A DNA stretch of 64,000 nt from Acidobacteriota bacterium (GCA_003385635.1 QQUY01000001.1:620001-684000); one strand, 5' to 3'; shown: positions 1 through 12,970, counted from the stretch's first letter. Notes: generated by a model not told the origin, from the letters alone. A program made the numbers and translations.

Positions 1-1841
1 AGAAGAGGATCGATCTCAAGGAGACCCGTACACTAGTGGGCCGGGGCGACGACAATGACATCCGCTTGCGGCATCCTTCGATCTCGCGAAAGCACTTTGT
101 GATCGCCTCGGTCGACGGCCGATTCGTGATCGACGATCTCGGAAGCCTGAACGGGACCCTTGTCGGCGACAAACCGGCAGAGAATTATGAACTCAAAGAC
201 GGCGACCGCATCATGGCGGGCGACTTCACGATGATCTTTGAGCGACCGGAAGAGAGGGGCCTCAGGTTCTGCGATGTGGAGATCGACAATGACGACTCAG
301 TGCTGCTTCCGGAAGAGTTCATTTCCGTTGATCTGGACAATGTCGTAGCCACGATAGCGCGCGACTTGAACGCGATCCTAAAGGTAACCGCGAAGATCAA
401 CGCTATCCACGACGTCGAAGAGCTTCAAAAGGAGCTGTTAAGCGAGATCCTGGAGGTCGTTCCCGCAACTTCCGGAGCGATAATTCTTGTTGACGACGAA
501 ATGGGACTCGCCGAAGTCTCCGGTTTGAACAAGAGCGGCTCGAACGAGAACGTGCACGTCAGCCGAACCATCATTAATCGGGTGATCGACGAAAAGAACG
601 GGGTGCTTGCGAACGACATCGTCAACGACAGCCGCCAGGCGACCCCTGAGAGTGTTGCCGTCGCAGGTGTATCCTCGCTCCTGTGTGTACCGATGTATCT
701 GTTCGACAAGGTTCACGGAGTGATCTACCTATCAACGTCCGCCGAGGGAGAGAGCTTCGACGACAGCCACCTTAGGTTTATGACCGCTGTTGCTTCGATA
801 GCCTCGATAGCGATCGAGAACGCGAGAAACTTCTCGACGCTGCAGATCGAAAACGCGAAGCTGAAGACCGCGACTTCGCTTGAGAAGCAGATGATCGGTG
901 ACAGCGAGGCGATGAAACGCGTTTACGGATTCATAGCGAAAGCCGCGCCGAGTGACGCGACCATCCTGATCGAAGGCGAAAGTGGTACAGGGAAGGAACT
1001 TGCAGCGAAGGCGATCGTCGTCAACAGTCGCCGCAAGGACAAACCGCTCGTAACCATCAACTGTGCGACTTTGACCGAGAACCTCCTAGAGTCCGAACTG
1101 TTTGGACACGAGAAGGGAGCATTTACTGGAGCTTTGACCCAGAAGAAAGGGAAGATCGAGATCGCTCACGGCGGAACTCTGTTTCTGGATGAAGTCGGTG
1201 AACTTCCGCTTGGCCTTCAGGCAAAACTCCTAAGGGTCATTCAGGAACGCGAACTCGAAAGGGTGGGAGGCATCGAGAAGATCGGGGTCGATGTGCGCAT
1301 CATCGCGGCGACAAATCGCGACCTCGAAGAAGAGGTCAAGAACGGAGGATTCAGGCAAGACCTCTTCTACCGCCTCAACGTTATGAAGTTCCGTATGCCC
1401 GCGCTCCGGGAACGCAGAAGCGACGTGATGCTCTTGGCGGAAGCCTTTTTATGGGAATATGCCAGAAAGAACAACCGGCAGTTGAGGGGATTCTCGGCGA
1501 GTGCAAAAGAGAGGCTTTTGAACTACGAGTATCCCGGAAACGTGCGTGAGCTTGAGAACGCGGTCGAGAGGGCGGTTATCCTGAGCTCCGGCGAATGGGT
1601 CGCGGCCGAAGATCTTCCCGAGGAATTCTCGCTCGAAGGATCGGGCGCGGGATCTGGCGGCGACGGTCCTGTGCCGCTTCAGGAAGGTGTAAAGCTGAAA
1701 AAGAAGCAGATGATAATCGAGGCTTTCAGGAAAGCTGAGGGAAGTTACGTAGATACCGCGAAGATTCTCGACGTCCATCCGAATTACCTTCACCGGCTGA
1801 TTAAAACGCTCGGGATCAAAGAGGAGCTGGAGAGTCTTTAG
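1..1841 (+). CDS. FHA-GAF-sigma54-dependent activator (5' truncated by window edge)
   Basis: Transcriptional activator of the NtrC/NifA class that opens sigma54 promoters by ATP hydrolysis. The reading frame stays open to the left edge (first full codon at base 3). The GTG at 36 is the valine of an FHA strand, not a start, so the gene begins outside the window. Numbered from that GTG: FHA phosphothreonine-binding domain to about residue 70 (RKH and SLNGT signatures), GAF sensor domain about 115-275, AAA+ domain about 295-525, and a Fis-type helix-turn-helix at about 560-598. The AAA+ domain has Walker A GESGTGKE at 314, the sigma54-contact loop GAFTGA at 361 and Walker [10 protein letters not shown]. 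The FHA plus GAF input suggests control by a Ser/Thr kinase signal and a small ligand; neither is identifiable. The target genes are unknown. Confidence 0.93.
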   Translation, partial: KRIDLKETRTLVGRGDDNDIRLRHPSISRKHFVIASVDGRFVIDDLGSLNGTLVGDKPAENYELKDGDRIMAGDFTMIFERPEERGLRFCDVEIDNDDSVLLPEEFISVDLDNVVATIARDLNAILKVTAKINAIHDVEELQKELLSEILEVVPATSGAIILVDDEMGLAEVSGLNKSGSNENVHVSRTIINRVIDEKNGVLANDIVNDSRQATPESVAVAGVSSLLCVPMYLFDKVHGVIYLSTSAEGESFDDSHLRFMTAVASIASIAIENARNFSTLQIENAKLKTATSLEKQMIGDSEAMKRVYGFIAKAAPSDATILIEGESGTGKELAAKAIVVNSRRKDKPLVTINCATLTENLLESELFGHEKGAFTGALTQKKGKIEIAHGGTLFLDEVGELPLGLQAKLLRVIQERELERVGGIEKIGVDVRIIAATNRDLEEEVKNGGFRQDLFYRLNVMKFRMPALRERRSDVMLLAEAFLWEYARKNNRQLRGFSASAKERLLNYEYPGNVRELENAVERAVILSSGEWVAAEDLPEEFSLEGSGAGSGGDGPVPLQEGVKLKKKQMIIEAFRKAEGSYVDTAKILDVHPNYLHRLIKTLGIKEELESL

Positions 1842-1937
1842 TCTGCAAATCCTCTCAGAAACATTAGTGGCTTTCTAAAAAGCGCATTTCAAAAGACCGC
1901 GTTCTTGAGTGTGCTGTTCACATTCTCAGATGAGACC

Positions 1938-1973
1938 ATCAGTTGCCCCCCGCTAAAGCAAGGGGCAACTGAT
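1938..1973. repeat. REP-like palindrome, short form
   Basis: Inverted repeat with arms ATCAGTTGCCCC and GGGGCAACTGAT around a 12-base centre. It shares its outer arms with the longer elements at 2955, 6306 and 35093. It lies in the space between the end of the sigma54 activator gene and the convergent Bax-inhibitor gene. Confidence 0.85.
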
Positions 1974-2017
1974 AGATATTCAGTTCCTGTGGGCGTAGTA
2001 TCTCAAATCGTGAAGAA

Positions 2018-2045
2018 TGAAAAAGGCCGCCTTTTCAGACGGCCT
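2018..2045 (-). terminator. Rho-independent terminator of the Bax-inhibitor family gene
   Basis: Read on the minus strand this is a GC-rich stem (AGGCCGTC paired with GGCGGCCT, one mismatch) with loop TGAAAA, followed by five T. It lies about 25 bases after the stop codon of the leftward gene. Confidence 0.8.
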
Positions 2046-2070
2046 CTACAATTTCAACATAGTCGAGAAG

Positions 2071-2790
2071 CTAATCCCGGCTCATAAAGATGCTAAGGAT
2101 GTACCAGAACAGCAGTGCCACGCTTGCAAACAGTCCCATCGAAGCCGCAACGTGCTGATTGGTCCGGTAGTGGTGCAGCATGTTGGATGTCTCGTACAGG
2201 ATCGAACCGCCAGCAAAAGCCACCATCGCAAAGGCAAATACGTTTCCTAATGTGAATCCGAACAAGATCGCGGAAGCGATGAACCCGAGAGCGACGAATC
2301 CGCCGATCGCGAGGATCGGACCCAGAAACGAAAAGTCCTTTCTGGTCAGGAAAACCACCGCTGAGAGCCCTGCAAACAAACCGCCCGTTGTAACGGCCGC
2401 TTTTCCTATCAGCTGAGGACCGTCAGCTGTGTAATAAGCCGCGACTGCAAGTAACGGCACAAACACTATTGAGTAGGCAAGCGCGATCAGGATCAGGCCC
2501 ATGTACTGCATGTAGGGCGACGTCTGAGACCGTCCCCACGAGTTCGCGAGCCAGGAAACGCCCATGAAGATCCCCAGAACGATCAGCCACGAGAACTGAG
2601 TCCCGAGCATAGTCTGCGTCAGAGGGATAGCATTTCCCGTATAGAAGATCCCGGTAACAAATCCGCCAAACAGAAGTATGGCGCCCACCAGATGAATATA
2701 GGTCTTGCGAATAAAGGCGGCCCGTTCTTCCGGCAGCGCGTCTGCCGCCGACAGTCCGCGTACCTCATTTACGTAAGCTGATTCGTTCAT
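2071..2790 (-). CDS. Bax inhibitor-1 / YccA family membrane protein
   Basis: Integral membrane protein of about 239 residues with seven hydrophobic segments, belonging to the Bax-inhibitor-1 (UPF0005/TMBIM) family. Bacterial members are calcium-leak channels or modulators of the FtsH protease; the role here cannot be told from sequence. An ATG five codons after the longest possible start is preferred because GGAGAAAG lies directly before it. The N-terminus is polar (MNESAYVNEV) and an arginine before the first membrane segment is typical of the family. The gene stands alone, with a terminator downstream and a TATAAT-like -10 upstream. Confidence 0.9.
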   Translation of the reverse strand: MNESAYVNEVRGLSAADALPEERAAFIRKTYIHLVGAILLFGGFVTGIFYTGNAIPLTQTMLGTQFSWLIVLGIFMGVSWLANSWGRSQTSPYMQYMGLILIALAYSIVFVPLLAVAAYYTADGPQLIGKAAVTTGGLFAGLSAVVFLTRKDFSFLGPILAIGGFVALGFIASAILFGFTLGNVFAFAMVAFAGGSILYETSNMLHHYRTNQHVAASMGLFASVALLFWYILSIFMSRD

Positions 2791-2852
2791 TCTTTCTCCG
2801 ATCAATTCGCCAAGTGTTTCTCACCGGCAAGATTTGTTCGATATGGGCATAG

Positions 2853-2858
2853 ATTATA
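2853..2858 (-). promoter_or_regulatory. Candidate -10 box for the Bax-inhibitor family gene
   Basis: On the minus strand this reads TATAAT, about 63 bases upstream of the chosen start codon. No good -35 hexamer is seen at 16-18 bases, so the assignment is weak. Confidence 0.3.
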
Positions 2859-2954
2859 TCAAATCAGATCGGGGTTGTATCAGTTGAAGGTCGTCAAAAG
2901 GGCAGCCGCTCGTTTTGCCTGGACCGGCATATCGAGTTTCCGTCGAACCAGAAC

Positions 2955-3075
2955 ATCAGTTGCCCCCCGTTTCAACGGGGGGAAGCAAAAGGGGCCCCAC
3001 TATCGTCCGCCGGCTTTAGCCGGCAGGCGTTTCTTGGACGCTTCACCACCACCCGCTACAGCGAGGGGCAACTAA
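2955..3075. repeat. REP-like nested palindrome, long form
   Basis: Begins ATCAGTTGCCCC and ends with the matching GGGGCAACT arm. Inside are further perfect hairpins: CCCCCCGTTTCAACGGGGGG and CCGGCTTTAGCCGG. Same family as 1938, 6306 and 35093. Confidence 0.85.
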
Positions 3076-3114
3076 CAGCCAATTAACTCCTGCGGGCGGA
3101 GTATCTCGAACCAT

Positions 3115-3149
3115 GAAAAACAAAGAGGCTGCCTTGTCAGACAGCCTCA
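3115..3149 (-). terminator. Rho-independent terminator of pckG
   Basis: On the minus strand GAGGCTG ... CAGCCTC forms a seven-base perfect stem, followed by TTTGTTTTT. It lies about 25 bases past the pckG stop codon. Confidence 0.8.
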
Positions 3150-3171
3150 CCTAATTAAGTTCTAAAAAAGC

Positions 3172-5067
3172 CTATTCAGCTTTCGCCTGCGCCATCGGAA
3201 CCTCTTCCTGTTCGTCAGGCCTGGGAGCAGCAAGACCAAGTTCGGGCGATCTCCACAGGTTCGAAAGCAGGAGTTCGCGAATGAACGTCATCTCTTTCGG
3301 GAGCCGGTCGTACAGCTTGAAGAACAGATCGTCGTGCATTGCGATCTCCTTGAGCCAAAGATCGCGGTCGAGCTGCATCGCTTTCTCAAAGTCCTCGCGG
3401 GTAAAGTCCTCAAGCCCACGCCAGTCCATATCCTCATATCTAGGCATCCAGCCAAGCGGCGTTTCGTAGCCCTTGGACCTTCCTCGAGCACGCTCGACGA
3501 TCCATTTCAGGACCCTCATATTCTCGCCGAATCCGGGCCAGAGGAACTTGCCATCCTCGTCTTTGCCGAACCAGTTCACCGAGAAGATACGCGGGGGTTC
3601 GGGGATGTTCCGGCCGAAATCAAGCCAGTGTCCGAAGTAATCGCCCATATGGTATCCGGCAAACGGAAGCATCGCGAACGGATCGCGTCTGACCTCTCCA
3701 ATGTTGCCGAATGCGGCTGCGGTCATCTCCGAACCCATGGTTGCCGCCATATAAACGCCGAACGCCCAGTTGAACGACTGCTGGATCAGGGGAACTACGC
3801 TGTTCCTGCGTCCGCCAAAGACAAAAGCCGAGATCGGAACGCCCTTGGGATTGTCAAAATTCTCGTCAACAACGGGGCACTGTGTGATCGGAGAAGTGAA
3901 TCGTGCATTCGGATGCGCGGCCGGCTTGTCACTTTCAGGCGTCCAGTCGTTCCCGTGCCAGTCGATCGCGTGATCCGGCGCATCGCCCATTCCTTCCCAC
4001 CAGACATCGCCGTCATCGGTCAGCGCGACGTTCGTGAAGATCGCATTGCCCTTGATCGACTCCATCGCGTTCGGGTTTGTCTCGTAATTCGTGCCCGGCG
4101 CGACGCCGAAGAATCCTGCTTCAGGGTTGATGGCGTGAAGCCTCCCGTTTTCGTCGGGCTTGATCCACGCGATGTCGTCGCCGACCGTTGTGACCTCCCA
4201 ACCCTCTTCGACAAAAGGCTTCGGCGGAATAAGCATCGCGAAGTTGGTCTTCCCGCATGCCGAAGGGAACGCCGCGCAGACATAGTCCTTTCTGCCGTCC
4301 GGCGATTTCACCCCGACGATCAGCATATGCTCCGCGAGCCAGCCTTCGTCGCGGCCGACAGTCGAAGCGATCCTCAATGCGAGGCATTTCTTGCCCAAAA
4401 GGGCGTTTCCGCCGTATCCCGAGCCATAGCTCCAGATCAGCCTTTCCTCAGGGAAGTGAACAATGTACTTGTTCTTGGGGTCGGGGCTGCAAGGCCAGTT
4501 GACGTCTTCCTGTCCGGCCTCGAGCGGCATTCCGACCGAATGCAGGCAATGCACGAAATCGCCGTCTCCGAGCGCCTCGATCGCCTGATTGCCCATTCTC
4601 GTCATGATCTTCATATTCACGACGACGTAAGGTGAATCTGTGACCTGAACGCCGAACAGGGAGATCGGCGAGCCGATCGGTCCCATGCAAAACGGAATGA
4701 CATACATCGTGCGGCCCTTCATCGAGCCGTCAAACTTGGGCGTCAATGTCGCCTTCATCTCTTTCGGAGCCATCCAGTTGTTGGTCGGTCCGGCGTCGGC
4801 CTTGGCGATCGAGCAGATGTATGTACGATCCTCGACACGCGCCACGTCCGAAGGGTGCGAACGGGCAAGATACGAATTAGGTCGTTTTTCAGGGTTTAGT
4901 CTAATAAAAGTACCGGCATCCACCATCTCCTGGCAGAGCCGGTCATACTCTTCCTGCGAGCCGTCGCACCAGTAGATGTCGTCAGGCTTGCAAAGCTCGA
5001 CCATCTCGTTGACCCACCGGATCAGTTCCTTGTTGGTGACGTTCGAGGGGGCTTTAATGTCGGTCAT
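3172..5067 (-). CDS. pckG: Phosphoenolpyruvate carboxykinase (GTP)
   Basis: Cytosolic enzyme interconverting oxaloacetate plus GTP with phosphoenolpyruvate, GDP and CO2: the gateway of gluconeogenesis. At 631 residues it has the normal length for the GTP-dependent family and is unlike the shorter ATP-dependent enzyme. The kinase P-loop carries the family cysteine ([10 protein letters not shown], Cys271), and the guanine-binding segment [15 protein letters not shown] is present. GGAG lies nine bases before the ATG. The gene stands alone between repeats. No truncation or frameshift is visible. The C-terminal 20 residues are polar and look like a non-conserved tail. Confidence 0.97.
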   Translation of the reverse strand: MTDIKAPSNVTNKELIRWVNEMVELCKPDDIYWCDGSQEEYDRLCQEMVDAGTFIRLNPEKRPNSYLARSHPSDVARVEDRTYICSIAKADAGPTNNWMAPKEMKATLTPKFDGSMKGRTMYVIPFCMGPIGSPISLFGVQVTDSPYVVVNMKIMTRMGNQAIEALGDGDFVHCLHSVGMPLEAGQEDVNWPCSPDPKNKYIVHFPEERLIWSYGSGYGGNALLGKKCLALRIASTVGRDEGWLAEHMLIVGVKSPDGRKDYVCAAFPSACGKTNFAMLIPPKPFVEEGWEVTTVGDDIAWIKPDENGRLHAINPEAGFFGVAPGTNYETNPNAMESIKGNAIFTNVALTDDGDVWWEGMGDAPDHAIDWHGNDWTPESDKPAAHPNARFTSPITQCPVVDENFDNPKGVPISAFVFGGRRNSVVPLIQQSFNWAFGVYMAATMGSEMTAAAFGNIGEVRRDPFAMLPFAGYHMGDYFGHWLDFGRNIPEPPRIFSVNWFGKDEDGKFLWPGFGENMRVLKWIVERARGRSKGYETPLGWMPRYEDMDWRGLEDFTREDFEKAMQLDRDLWLKEIAMHDDLFFKLYDRLPKEMTFIRELLLSNLWRSPELGLAAPRPDEQEEVPMAQAKAE

Positions 5068-5375
5068 ATTAAATGCTCCGAAAATTGTGTCTAAAAGAAT
5101 TTGAGCGAACCTTTCCGACGCTCTTTACAAGGGTGCGAGGAACGATCCGCTTTCGATGAAATTTTGCAACATCTTAACATAAAAGGTCTAAAAGAAAAGG
5201 CTCTCCAGAGGGGTTAAATGTGGTGTCTCTTGCTGCCCGAAACCACAAAGGCGGGGTCAGGAACGCATGGGTCAGGGTTCAGGGGTCAGGGATCAAGGAC
5301 CAGGGATCAACGATCAAAAGGCAGGTATTCTCCCACTTCAACGTTGTGTTTAGGAGCAACTCCGTCCGTTTTTGC
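5068..5375. other. Intergenic region with TCAGGG/GATCA-type repeat
   Basis: Holds the pckG upstream region and, at about 5254-5312, a run of imperfect short words of the GGTCAGGG / GGGATCA type. These words resemble the arms of the element between rplW and rplB at 14667. No gene is supported here; the short frames through it are low-complexity readings of the repeat. Confidence 0.55.
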
Positions 5376-6275
5376 TCACCGCTCACCGCTCACCCTTCTC
5401 CGTCGCCTCTGCATCAGCAAGGTGTGAAGAAGAACGCCCGACAGGATCACGGTCCCGCCAAGCAAAGCCCAGCTTGAAGGGCGCTCTCCGAGAAACAGCA
5501 AGACCCAGACGGGATTCAGCAGAGGCTCGATAAAGCCGATTATGCTCGCATCAAGAGAACGCACTCCTCTCGCGAGGCCGTTTGTGAATAGTATGTAGGC
5601 GACGCCTATCTGAAAAATGCCGAGGTAGGCTACGGATGACAAGTCGATCGCGGACACTTCAGGCGGCGAGAGAACAAGAAGCGGAATCATCACGAGGACG
5701 ATGATCACGTTTCCGTAGAAGACCGACACCGCGGGATTCTGCTCAAGGGAGCGGGGATGGCGAAGCGTTACAAAGTAGAGGCCGAAACAGAGCCCTGATA
5801 CTAGCCCCGCGATGTTTCCGCTAAAGGGGTCCGGAGCCAGGGCGTTCGCCGGGTCCGGCTCCAGGAAGAACAGGCTCATTCCTGCGAGACACAGGATGAC
5901 GGTGATCAGATCTTTAGGGCGGAACTGCTCCTTCAGGATTAGAGGGGCAAAGATCAGTATGTAGATCGGCGCCGTGTACTGGAGGAAGATCGCGTTCGCG
6001 GCGGTCGTGTTCTTGTTCGCGTAGACAAATGCGCTAAGCGTAGTAGCGTAAAGGACGGAAGAGATGATCGTGAACCAGTTGAGTCCGAGCCCTTTTCGGA
6101 ACGTGTAAACTGCGACCGTTATAGCTGCGAACAATGCGCGGCCGAAGTTTACCGAGACCGCGTCCAGAGAAGTGAATTTGATGAACAGCCCGCCGGTGCT
6201 CCACAAGAGAACGGCGAAAACGACCAGCCAGATGGGTGAAAACGAAGATTCCGGGTTGGATTTCTCGGGAGGCAT
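5376..6275 (-). CDS. EamA-family (DMT superfamily) transporter
   Basis: Inner-membrane protein of 299 residues with about ten hydrophobic helices in two EamA-type halves, matching the drug/metabolite transporter superfamily (RhaT/YdcZ-like exporters). Typical features are WSTGGLFIKF in the first helix and a short positively charged C-terminus (MQRRRRRV). The substrate cannot be inferred. The ATG has no clear Shine-Dalgarno sequence. It is a single gene flanked by a repeat region at each end. Members of this family commonly export amino acids or purine-like metabolites, but nothing here points to one. Confidence 0.9.
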   Translation of the reverse strand: MPPEKSNPESSFSPIWLVVFAVLLWSTGGLFIKFTSLDAVSVNFGRALFAAITVAVYTFRKGLGLNWFTIISSVLYATTLSAFVYANKNTTAANAIFLQYTAPIYILIFAPLILKEQFRPKDLITVILCLAGMSLFFLEPDPANALAPDPFSGNIAGLVSGLCFGLYFVTLRHPRSLEQNPAVSVFYGNVIIVLVMIPLLVLSPPEVSAIDLSSVAYLGIFQIGVAYILFTNGLARGVRSLDASIIGFIEPLLNPVWVLLFLGERPSSWALLGGTVILSGVLLHTLLMQRRRRRVSGER

Positions 6276-6305
6276 TTCGAGACAAAGAATCCGTCAATGG
6301 TGAAT

Positions 6306-6449
6306 ATCAGTTGCCCCCCGTTTCAACGGGGGGATAATGAGAGGCCTCCTGTGATCTATGGCCGGCTTTAGCCGGCTGTTTTCGGGGCTGAAGCCCCTTT
6401 CAGGTTAGAGGTCCCTGAGAACCCCCCGCTAAAGCGAGGGGCAACTGAT
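6306..6449. repeat. REP-like nested palindrome, long form
   Basis: Outer arms ATCAGTTGCCCC / GGGGCAACTGAT, with internal hairpins CCGGCTTTAGCCGG and GGGGCTGAAGCCCC and the CCCCCCGTTTCAACGGGGGG stem at its left end. It occupies most of the space between the EamA and ferredoxin-domain genes. Confidence 0.87.
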
Positions 6450-6558
6450 CTTCCTTTAACAGCAGGTCAGAAATCCGGCACGAAAATAAGTCGGCACGAT
6501 GGCGCATTTTGAGACAGCCCCAACTGATGTTTCATTTCCCAAGAAAAAAACTATCCGC

Positions 6559-7608
6559 CTAATTATCCAGCACGTCCGAGATCGTTTCCCGGAGTTTTGC
6601 CGCAGAGGTCGTGGCGGGCTCAAGCTCGATCTTCTCCACGTTCCCGTAAACCTTCTTGCCAAAAACTCCATTCCACGGCGGAATGACGATCGAGACCGAT
6701 CCTTCGGCTGACGCCTGGCAGGCGAGACGCATGAACGGCTTTGATTCTTCTTTCTGTCCGTAACCAAAGACCTTCATCTGTTTTCTTTCAAGGGGCTCAA
6801 CGTCGGCAAGATTCTCTTCGCCGCCGAGGACGCCCACCCAGCACGTCCCGCAAGCCGCCGAACGGCATTCGACAGGGATCACGCCTTCGATGCAGCGCTT
6901 GTCGCCTTCCAGCCAGTCCCGGGACTGGTCGCGGGCCGCGGCGGAAGCGATCTCTTCGTCGTAGATTATCTCGAACTCGGCTCTTTTGTCGTTCTCGTCC
7001 CAGATGACCTTGTATTCCTTGTCAACTGTCTTCAGGAAGCCGAGAACGCCGCGGCTTGGCTCACTCGTCCTCGCGTCAACGATCTTTCCGGGAGATTTCT
7101 TCAGAAGCCCTTCTGGTTTATAGCCTTCTCCGGAAGTTGAGGAAAATTTATCAGCCCCTACCTGCCGGAGAGTCATTAGTCCGACCGCGGAAATGCCCAG
7201 CGTCAGACTCTTGTCGACCGCAAGCTGATGAGCCGCAGTTTCAGCTACTGAGAAGATTTCCTCTTCCAGGTCTGCCGCTCCTGCGACAAACTCGTCGACC
7301 CGCTTTAGGACCGCTTTCTTGATCTCCGGCCAAAAACGGGACCCATAGAGAAACCGGTGAGAAGTGTCGATCTGTTCCGCAAGGTCCCAATCCCCCTGAA
7401 GTGCCATCCCCTGAAACACAGCTTCACGGTCTTCGGCTGACAGGATGTACTCCCGCAGTGAAAGAGGATAGAAACGGAACCAGATTCGAACTGCGTTAAG
7501 GTCCACTTCGTGAATGCTGCTCAAAACGTTCTCTATTGCGGTTTCCCAGTCGTTCTCGCTAAAAGCCGAGAGCGCCTTTTCATAATTGCTCTGATCTGTA
7601 TCTGTCAT
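6559..7608 (-). CDS. 2Fe-2S ferredoxin-domain protein with unknown N-terminal region
   Basis: A 349-residue soluble protein. The last third is a plant-type [2Fe-2S] ferredoxin domain: Cys248-x4-Cys253-x2-Cys256 and a distant Cys297 (CRSAACGTC ... RLACQA). Residues 1-130 are acidic and helical with several tryptophans and no recognised fold; residues 130-180 include a helical segment with Leu/Gly. The domain order suggests an electron-transfer partner fused to a regulatory or docking module, but the partner is unknown. AAGGTGG lies just before the ATG. The gene is divergent from the ribosomal superoperon promoter about 110 bases away. Confidence 0.85.
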   Translation of the reverse strand: MTDTDQSNYEKALSAFSENDWETAIENVLSSIHEVDLNAVRIWFRFYPLSLREYILSAEDREAVFQGMALQGDWDLAEQIDTSHRFLYGSRFWPEIKKAVLKRVDEFVAGAADLEEEIFSVAETAAHQLAVDKSLTLGISAVGLMTLRQVGADKFSSTSGEGYKPEGLLKKSPGKIVDARTSEPSRGVLGFLKTVDKEYKVIWDENDKRAEFEIIYDEEIASAAARDQSRDWLEGDKRCIEGVIPVECRSAACGTCWVGVLGGEENLADVEPLERKQMKVFGYGQKEESKPFMRLACQASAEGSVSIVIPPWNGVFGKKVYGNVEKIELEPATTSAAKLRETISDVLDN

Positions 7609-8210
7609 AAATCTGCCACCTTCCGGTCGTTTAGAATAAACTCAAAATTTAATCAGAATCTGCGCTTGTATACAACTCGAGCGCCGGCCCCCGAACTGCC
7701 GAAAAAAGTTCCCAGATTCGCTTGACAAAGAAAATCCCAAATCCTATAGTCTGAAGTTTCGGACTTTTCGTCTGATCCCCTCCTTTTGGGGAGGGATTGA
7801 AAACGCAGGCCGTTTTGCTTTTGAAGCAAACGGACCGACAGTTATTGTGGCGTAAAGCCGTGCAGCCGATCCTTTTGGATAAGCGCTGTACGGGGCGAAC
7901 GAATACCTACGAATATGAAGGTTCCTCGTCGCTCAACGCGATAGGGGCCTCGAATCCTGAATCGAAAAGGTCACGCCACAGAAAAGTTGAGAAGAGGGAA
8001 TCTATCTTTTCCTGCGTAAAGTGTTCCTGATAATAGTTTAACCGTCGAAAATACGTTCGTTGCGTAGCCGCTTGTGCTAACTGCCGGATCTGATCCGGTA
8101 AGAGGCAGGCTACGGGACGCTTTTCGCCTTTAGACGCCAAAACGAGTTTGTGCCGGGAAGATCCCGGCTGATGGCCGCCGAAGCGCGGCAGCTTTGGAAA
8201 GAGCAAGACT
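7609..8210. other. Divergent promoter region and long str-operon leader
   Basis: This 600-base stretch separates the ferredoxin-domain gene from rpsL. It contains a consensus sigma70 promoter (7722-7750), then about 450 nt of leader rich in hairpins: TCCCCTCC/GGGGAGGGA near 7776, a 10-bp stem at 7810-7832, a nested stem near 7856-7892 and CCGGATC/GATCCGG near 8085. No open frame in it resembles a protein. The classical upstream partners rplJL-rpoBC are not here. Confidence 0.7.
7722..7750 (+). promoter_or_regulatory. Sigma70 promoter of the ribosomal superoperon
   Basis: TTGACA, a 17-base spacer, then TATAGT: a perfect -35 and a near-perfect -10 in the only sizeable gap before rpsL. Transcription would start near 7757 and yield a leader of about 450 nt. 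Confidence 0.8.
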
Positions 8211-8591
8211 ATGCCGACTATCAACCAGCTTGTCCGGAAGGGCAGGAAGAAGATGAAGGACAAGACTGCGAGCCCCGCACTGCAGGGCAGTCCGCAGAAG
8301 AGGGGGGTTTGCACCCGCGTGTACACGCAGACGCCGAAGAAACCGAACTCCGCTCTGAGAAAGGTCGCCCGCGTTCGCCTGACGAACGGCATCGAGGTCA
8401 CGACCTACATTCCGGGAATCGGCCACAACCTGCAGGAGCACTCGATCGTGCTTATTCGCGGTGGCCGTGTAAAAGACCTTCCGGGTGTTCGCTACCACGT
8501 TATTAGAGGAACGCTTGACGCTTCCGGAGTGGAAGGCAGGAACCAGAGGCGCTCGAAATACGGTGCTAAACGTCCGAAGGGGGCGAAATAA
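8211..8591 (+). CDS. rpsL: 30S ribosomal protein uS12
   Basis: Decoding-centre protein of the small subunit, 126 residues, close to the bacterial norm. The conserved loop [17 protein letters not shown], the site of streptomycin-resistance changes in other bacteria, has the lysines of the sensitive type. The distal loop and the basic tail ([14 protein letters not shown]) are complete. First gene of the str set. GGAAAGAG precedes the ATG. Confidence 0.98.
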   Translation: MPTINQLVRKGRKKMKDKTASPALQGSPQKRGVCTRVYTQTPKKPNSALRKVARVRLTNGIEVTTYIPGIGHNLQEHSIVLIRGGRVKDLPGVRYHVIRGTLDASGVEGRNQRRSKYGAKRPKGAK

Positions 8592-8625
8592 CCTCAAAGG
8601 TCTTTCGGCTGAGGCTTGAACAGAT

Positions 8626-9096
8626 ATGCCAAGAAGAAGAGTAGCAGAAAAGAGAGAGATCCTTCCGGACCCGATCTACAACAGTGTGGTCGTTTCCAAG
8701 TTCATAAACGGGATCATGAAGACGGGAAAGAAGTCGCGCGCTGAAGAGATCTTCTATAAAGCGATGGAAGAGATCGCGGAAAAGACGGGCGAGGAAGCAT
8801 TGAAGGTCTTCCAGGCCGCCCTCGACAATGTTGCGCCGACCGTCGAGGTCAAGTCGAGAAGGATCGGAGGAGCCACTTACCAGGTTCCCATTGAAGTTAC
8901 CAAGGAAAGGCGAAACACGCTCGCTATTCGCTGGATCATCGCCCACGCAAGGGCCCGCAGCGAAAGAACGATGAAGGACAAGCTTGTCGGTGAGATCACC
9001 GATGCAAGCTCGAACCGCGGAGGATCCGTAAGGAACCGCGAGAATGTCCACCGAATGGCCGAAGCCAACAAGGCGTTCGCGCATTACAGATTCTAG
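8626..9096 (+). CDS. rpsG: 30S ribosomal protein uS7
   Basis: Head protein that nucleates assembly of the 30S head and contacts E-site tRNA. It has 156 residues, the usual length, starting [16 protein letters not shown] and ending KAFAHYRF. In other bacteria uS7 represses its own str operon by binding the rpsL-rpsG junction. Here that junction is only 34 bases, so such a site would have to lie elsewhere. Confidence 0.98.
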   Translation: MPRRRVAEKREILPDPIYNSVVVSKFINGIMKTGKKSRAEEIFYKAMEEIAEKTGEEALKVFQAALDNVAPTVEVKSRRIGGATYQVPIEVTKERRNTLAIRWIIAHARARSERTMKDKLVGEITDASSNRGGSVRNRENVHRMAEANKAFAHYRF

Positions 9097-9159
9097 TTAC
9101 GGACTGCGTACCGCCGGTTCCGGACAGAAAGGAACGGTTTCGCGGCACGCGATAAAGCA

Positions 9160-11259
<2,100 letters not shown>

Positions 11260-11303
11260 GAGTTACAAACCGTAACCATTTCAGAGGAGACTGAAATCAG
11301 ATT

Positions 11304-12491
<1,188 letters not shown>

Positions 12492-12502
12492 TTGCTGAAG
12501 CT

Positions 12503-12532
12503 GTTCCGGGCCTGATCTATTAGGTCCGGAAC
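12503..12532 (+). terminator. Hairpin after tuf
   Basis: GTTCCGGGCCT pairs with AGGTCCGGAAC over 11 bases with one G-U pair. No T run follows, so it may be an mRNA stabiliser or a processing site between tuf and rpsJ instead of a terminator. Confidence 0.4.
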
Positions 12533-12560
12533 GGCTGAAAGGCTCTCTCGCAATAGAGAT

Positions 12561-12878
12561 ATGCTTAACGAAAAGATACGAATCAAGCTGAAAGCTTACG
12601 ACCACAGGGTACTTGACCAGTCGACGCAGGAGATCGTAGCTACCGCCAAAAGGACGGGAGCGAGGATCGCGGGTCCGATCCCTCTGCCGACCGTCAAGAA
12701 CAAATGGACGGTACTTCGCTCGCCGCACGTCGACAAGAAGTCGCGTGAGCAGTTCGAGATCAGGACGCATAAGCGCCTGATGGACATCCTTGACCCGACC
12801 GCCGAGACGGTAGACGCGCTGATGAGGCTCGATCTCCCCGCCGGTGTCGATGTTGAGATCAAGGCTTTCGGCACCTAG
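12561..12878 (+). CDS. rpsJ: 30S ribosomal protein uS10
   Basis: Small-subunit head protein, also the NusE partner of NusB in antitermination. 105 residues, standard length, with the conserved [17 protein letters not shown] segment and [12 protein letters not shown]. First gene of the S10 set; it follows tuf by 69 bases, so the str and S10 sets are probably one transcript or partly coupled. Confidence 0.98.
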   Translation: MLNEKIRIKLKAYDHRVLDQSTQEIVATAKRTGARIAGPIPLPTVKNKWTVLRSPHVDKKSREQFEIRTHKRLMDILDPTAETVDALMRLDLPAGVDVEIKAFGT

Positions 12879-12970
12879 TAAGGGATCCGATTCGGGATTG
12901 GAAATGCCGGCTAAAGCTGTCCCGGAGACAGCCGCAGGCGGCGGTCGGTCATTAACGGCTAACCAGGAAT

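Larger units (their letters stand above)
2791..3171. other. Intergenic region with REP-like element
   Basis: This stretch holds the upstream region of the Bax-inhibitor gene, a long REP-like element (2955-3075) and the terminator of the PEP carboxykinase gene. The open frame across 2875-3075 is only the repeat read as codons and has no protein-like composition. Confidence 0.7.

Noticed and set aside
1905..2087. Short rightward frame after the sigma54 activator gene
   Set aside because: It is the REP-like palindrome and the terminator region read as codons; no start signal or protein-like composition.
2875..3075. Rightward frame of 66 codons
   Set aside because: Runs through a REP-like element (2955-3075); its residues come from the repeat.
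3334..4635. Long rightward frame opposite pckG
   Set aside because: Antisense shadow of a well-supported gene with strong codon bias; no family match and no ribosome-binding site.
7797..8030. Possible leader peptide frame in the str leader
   Set aside because: Begins with TTG, no ribosome-binding site, composition not protein-like; hairpins fit an RNA element better.
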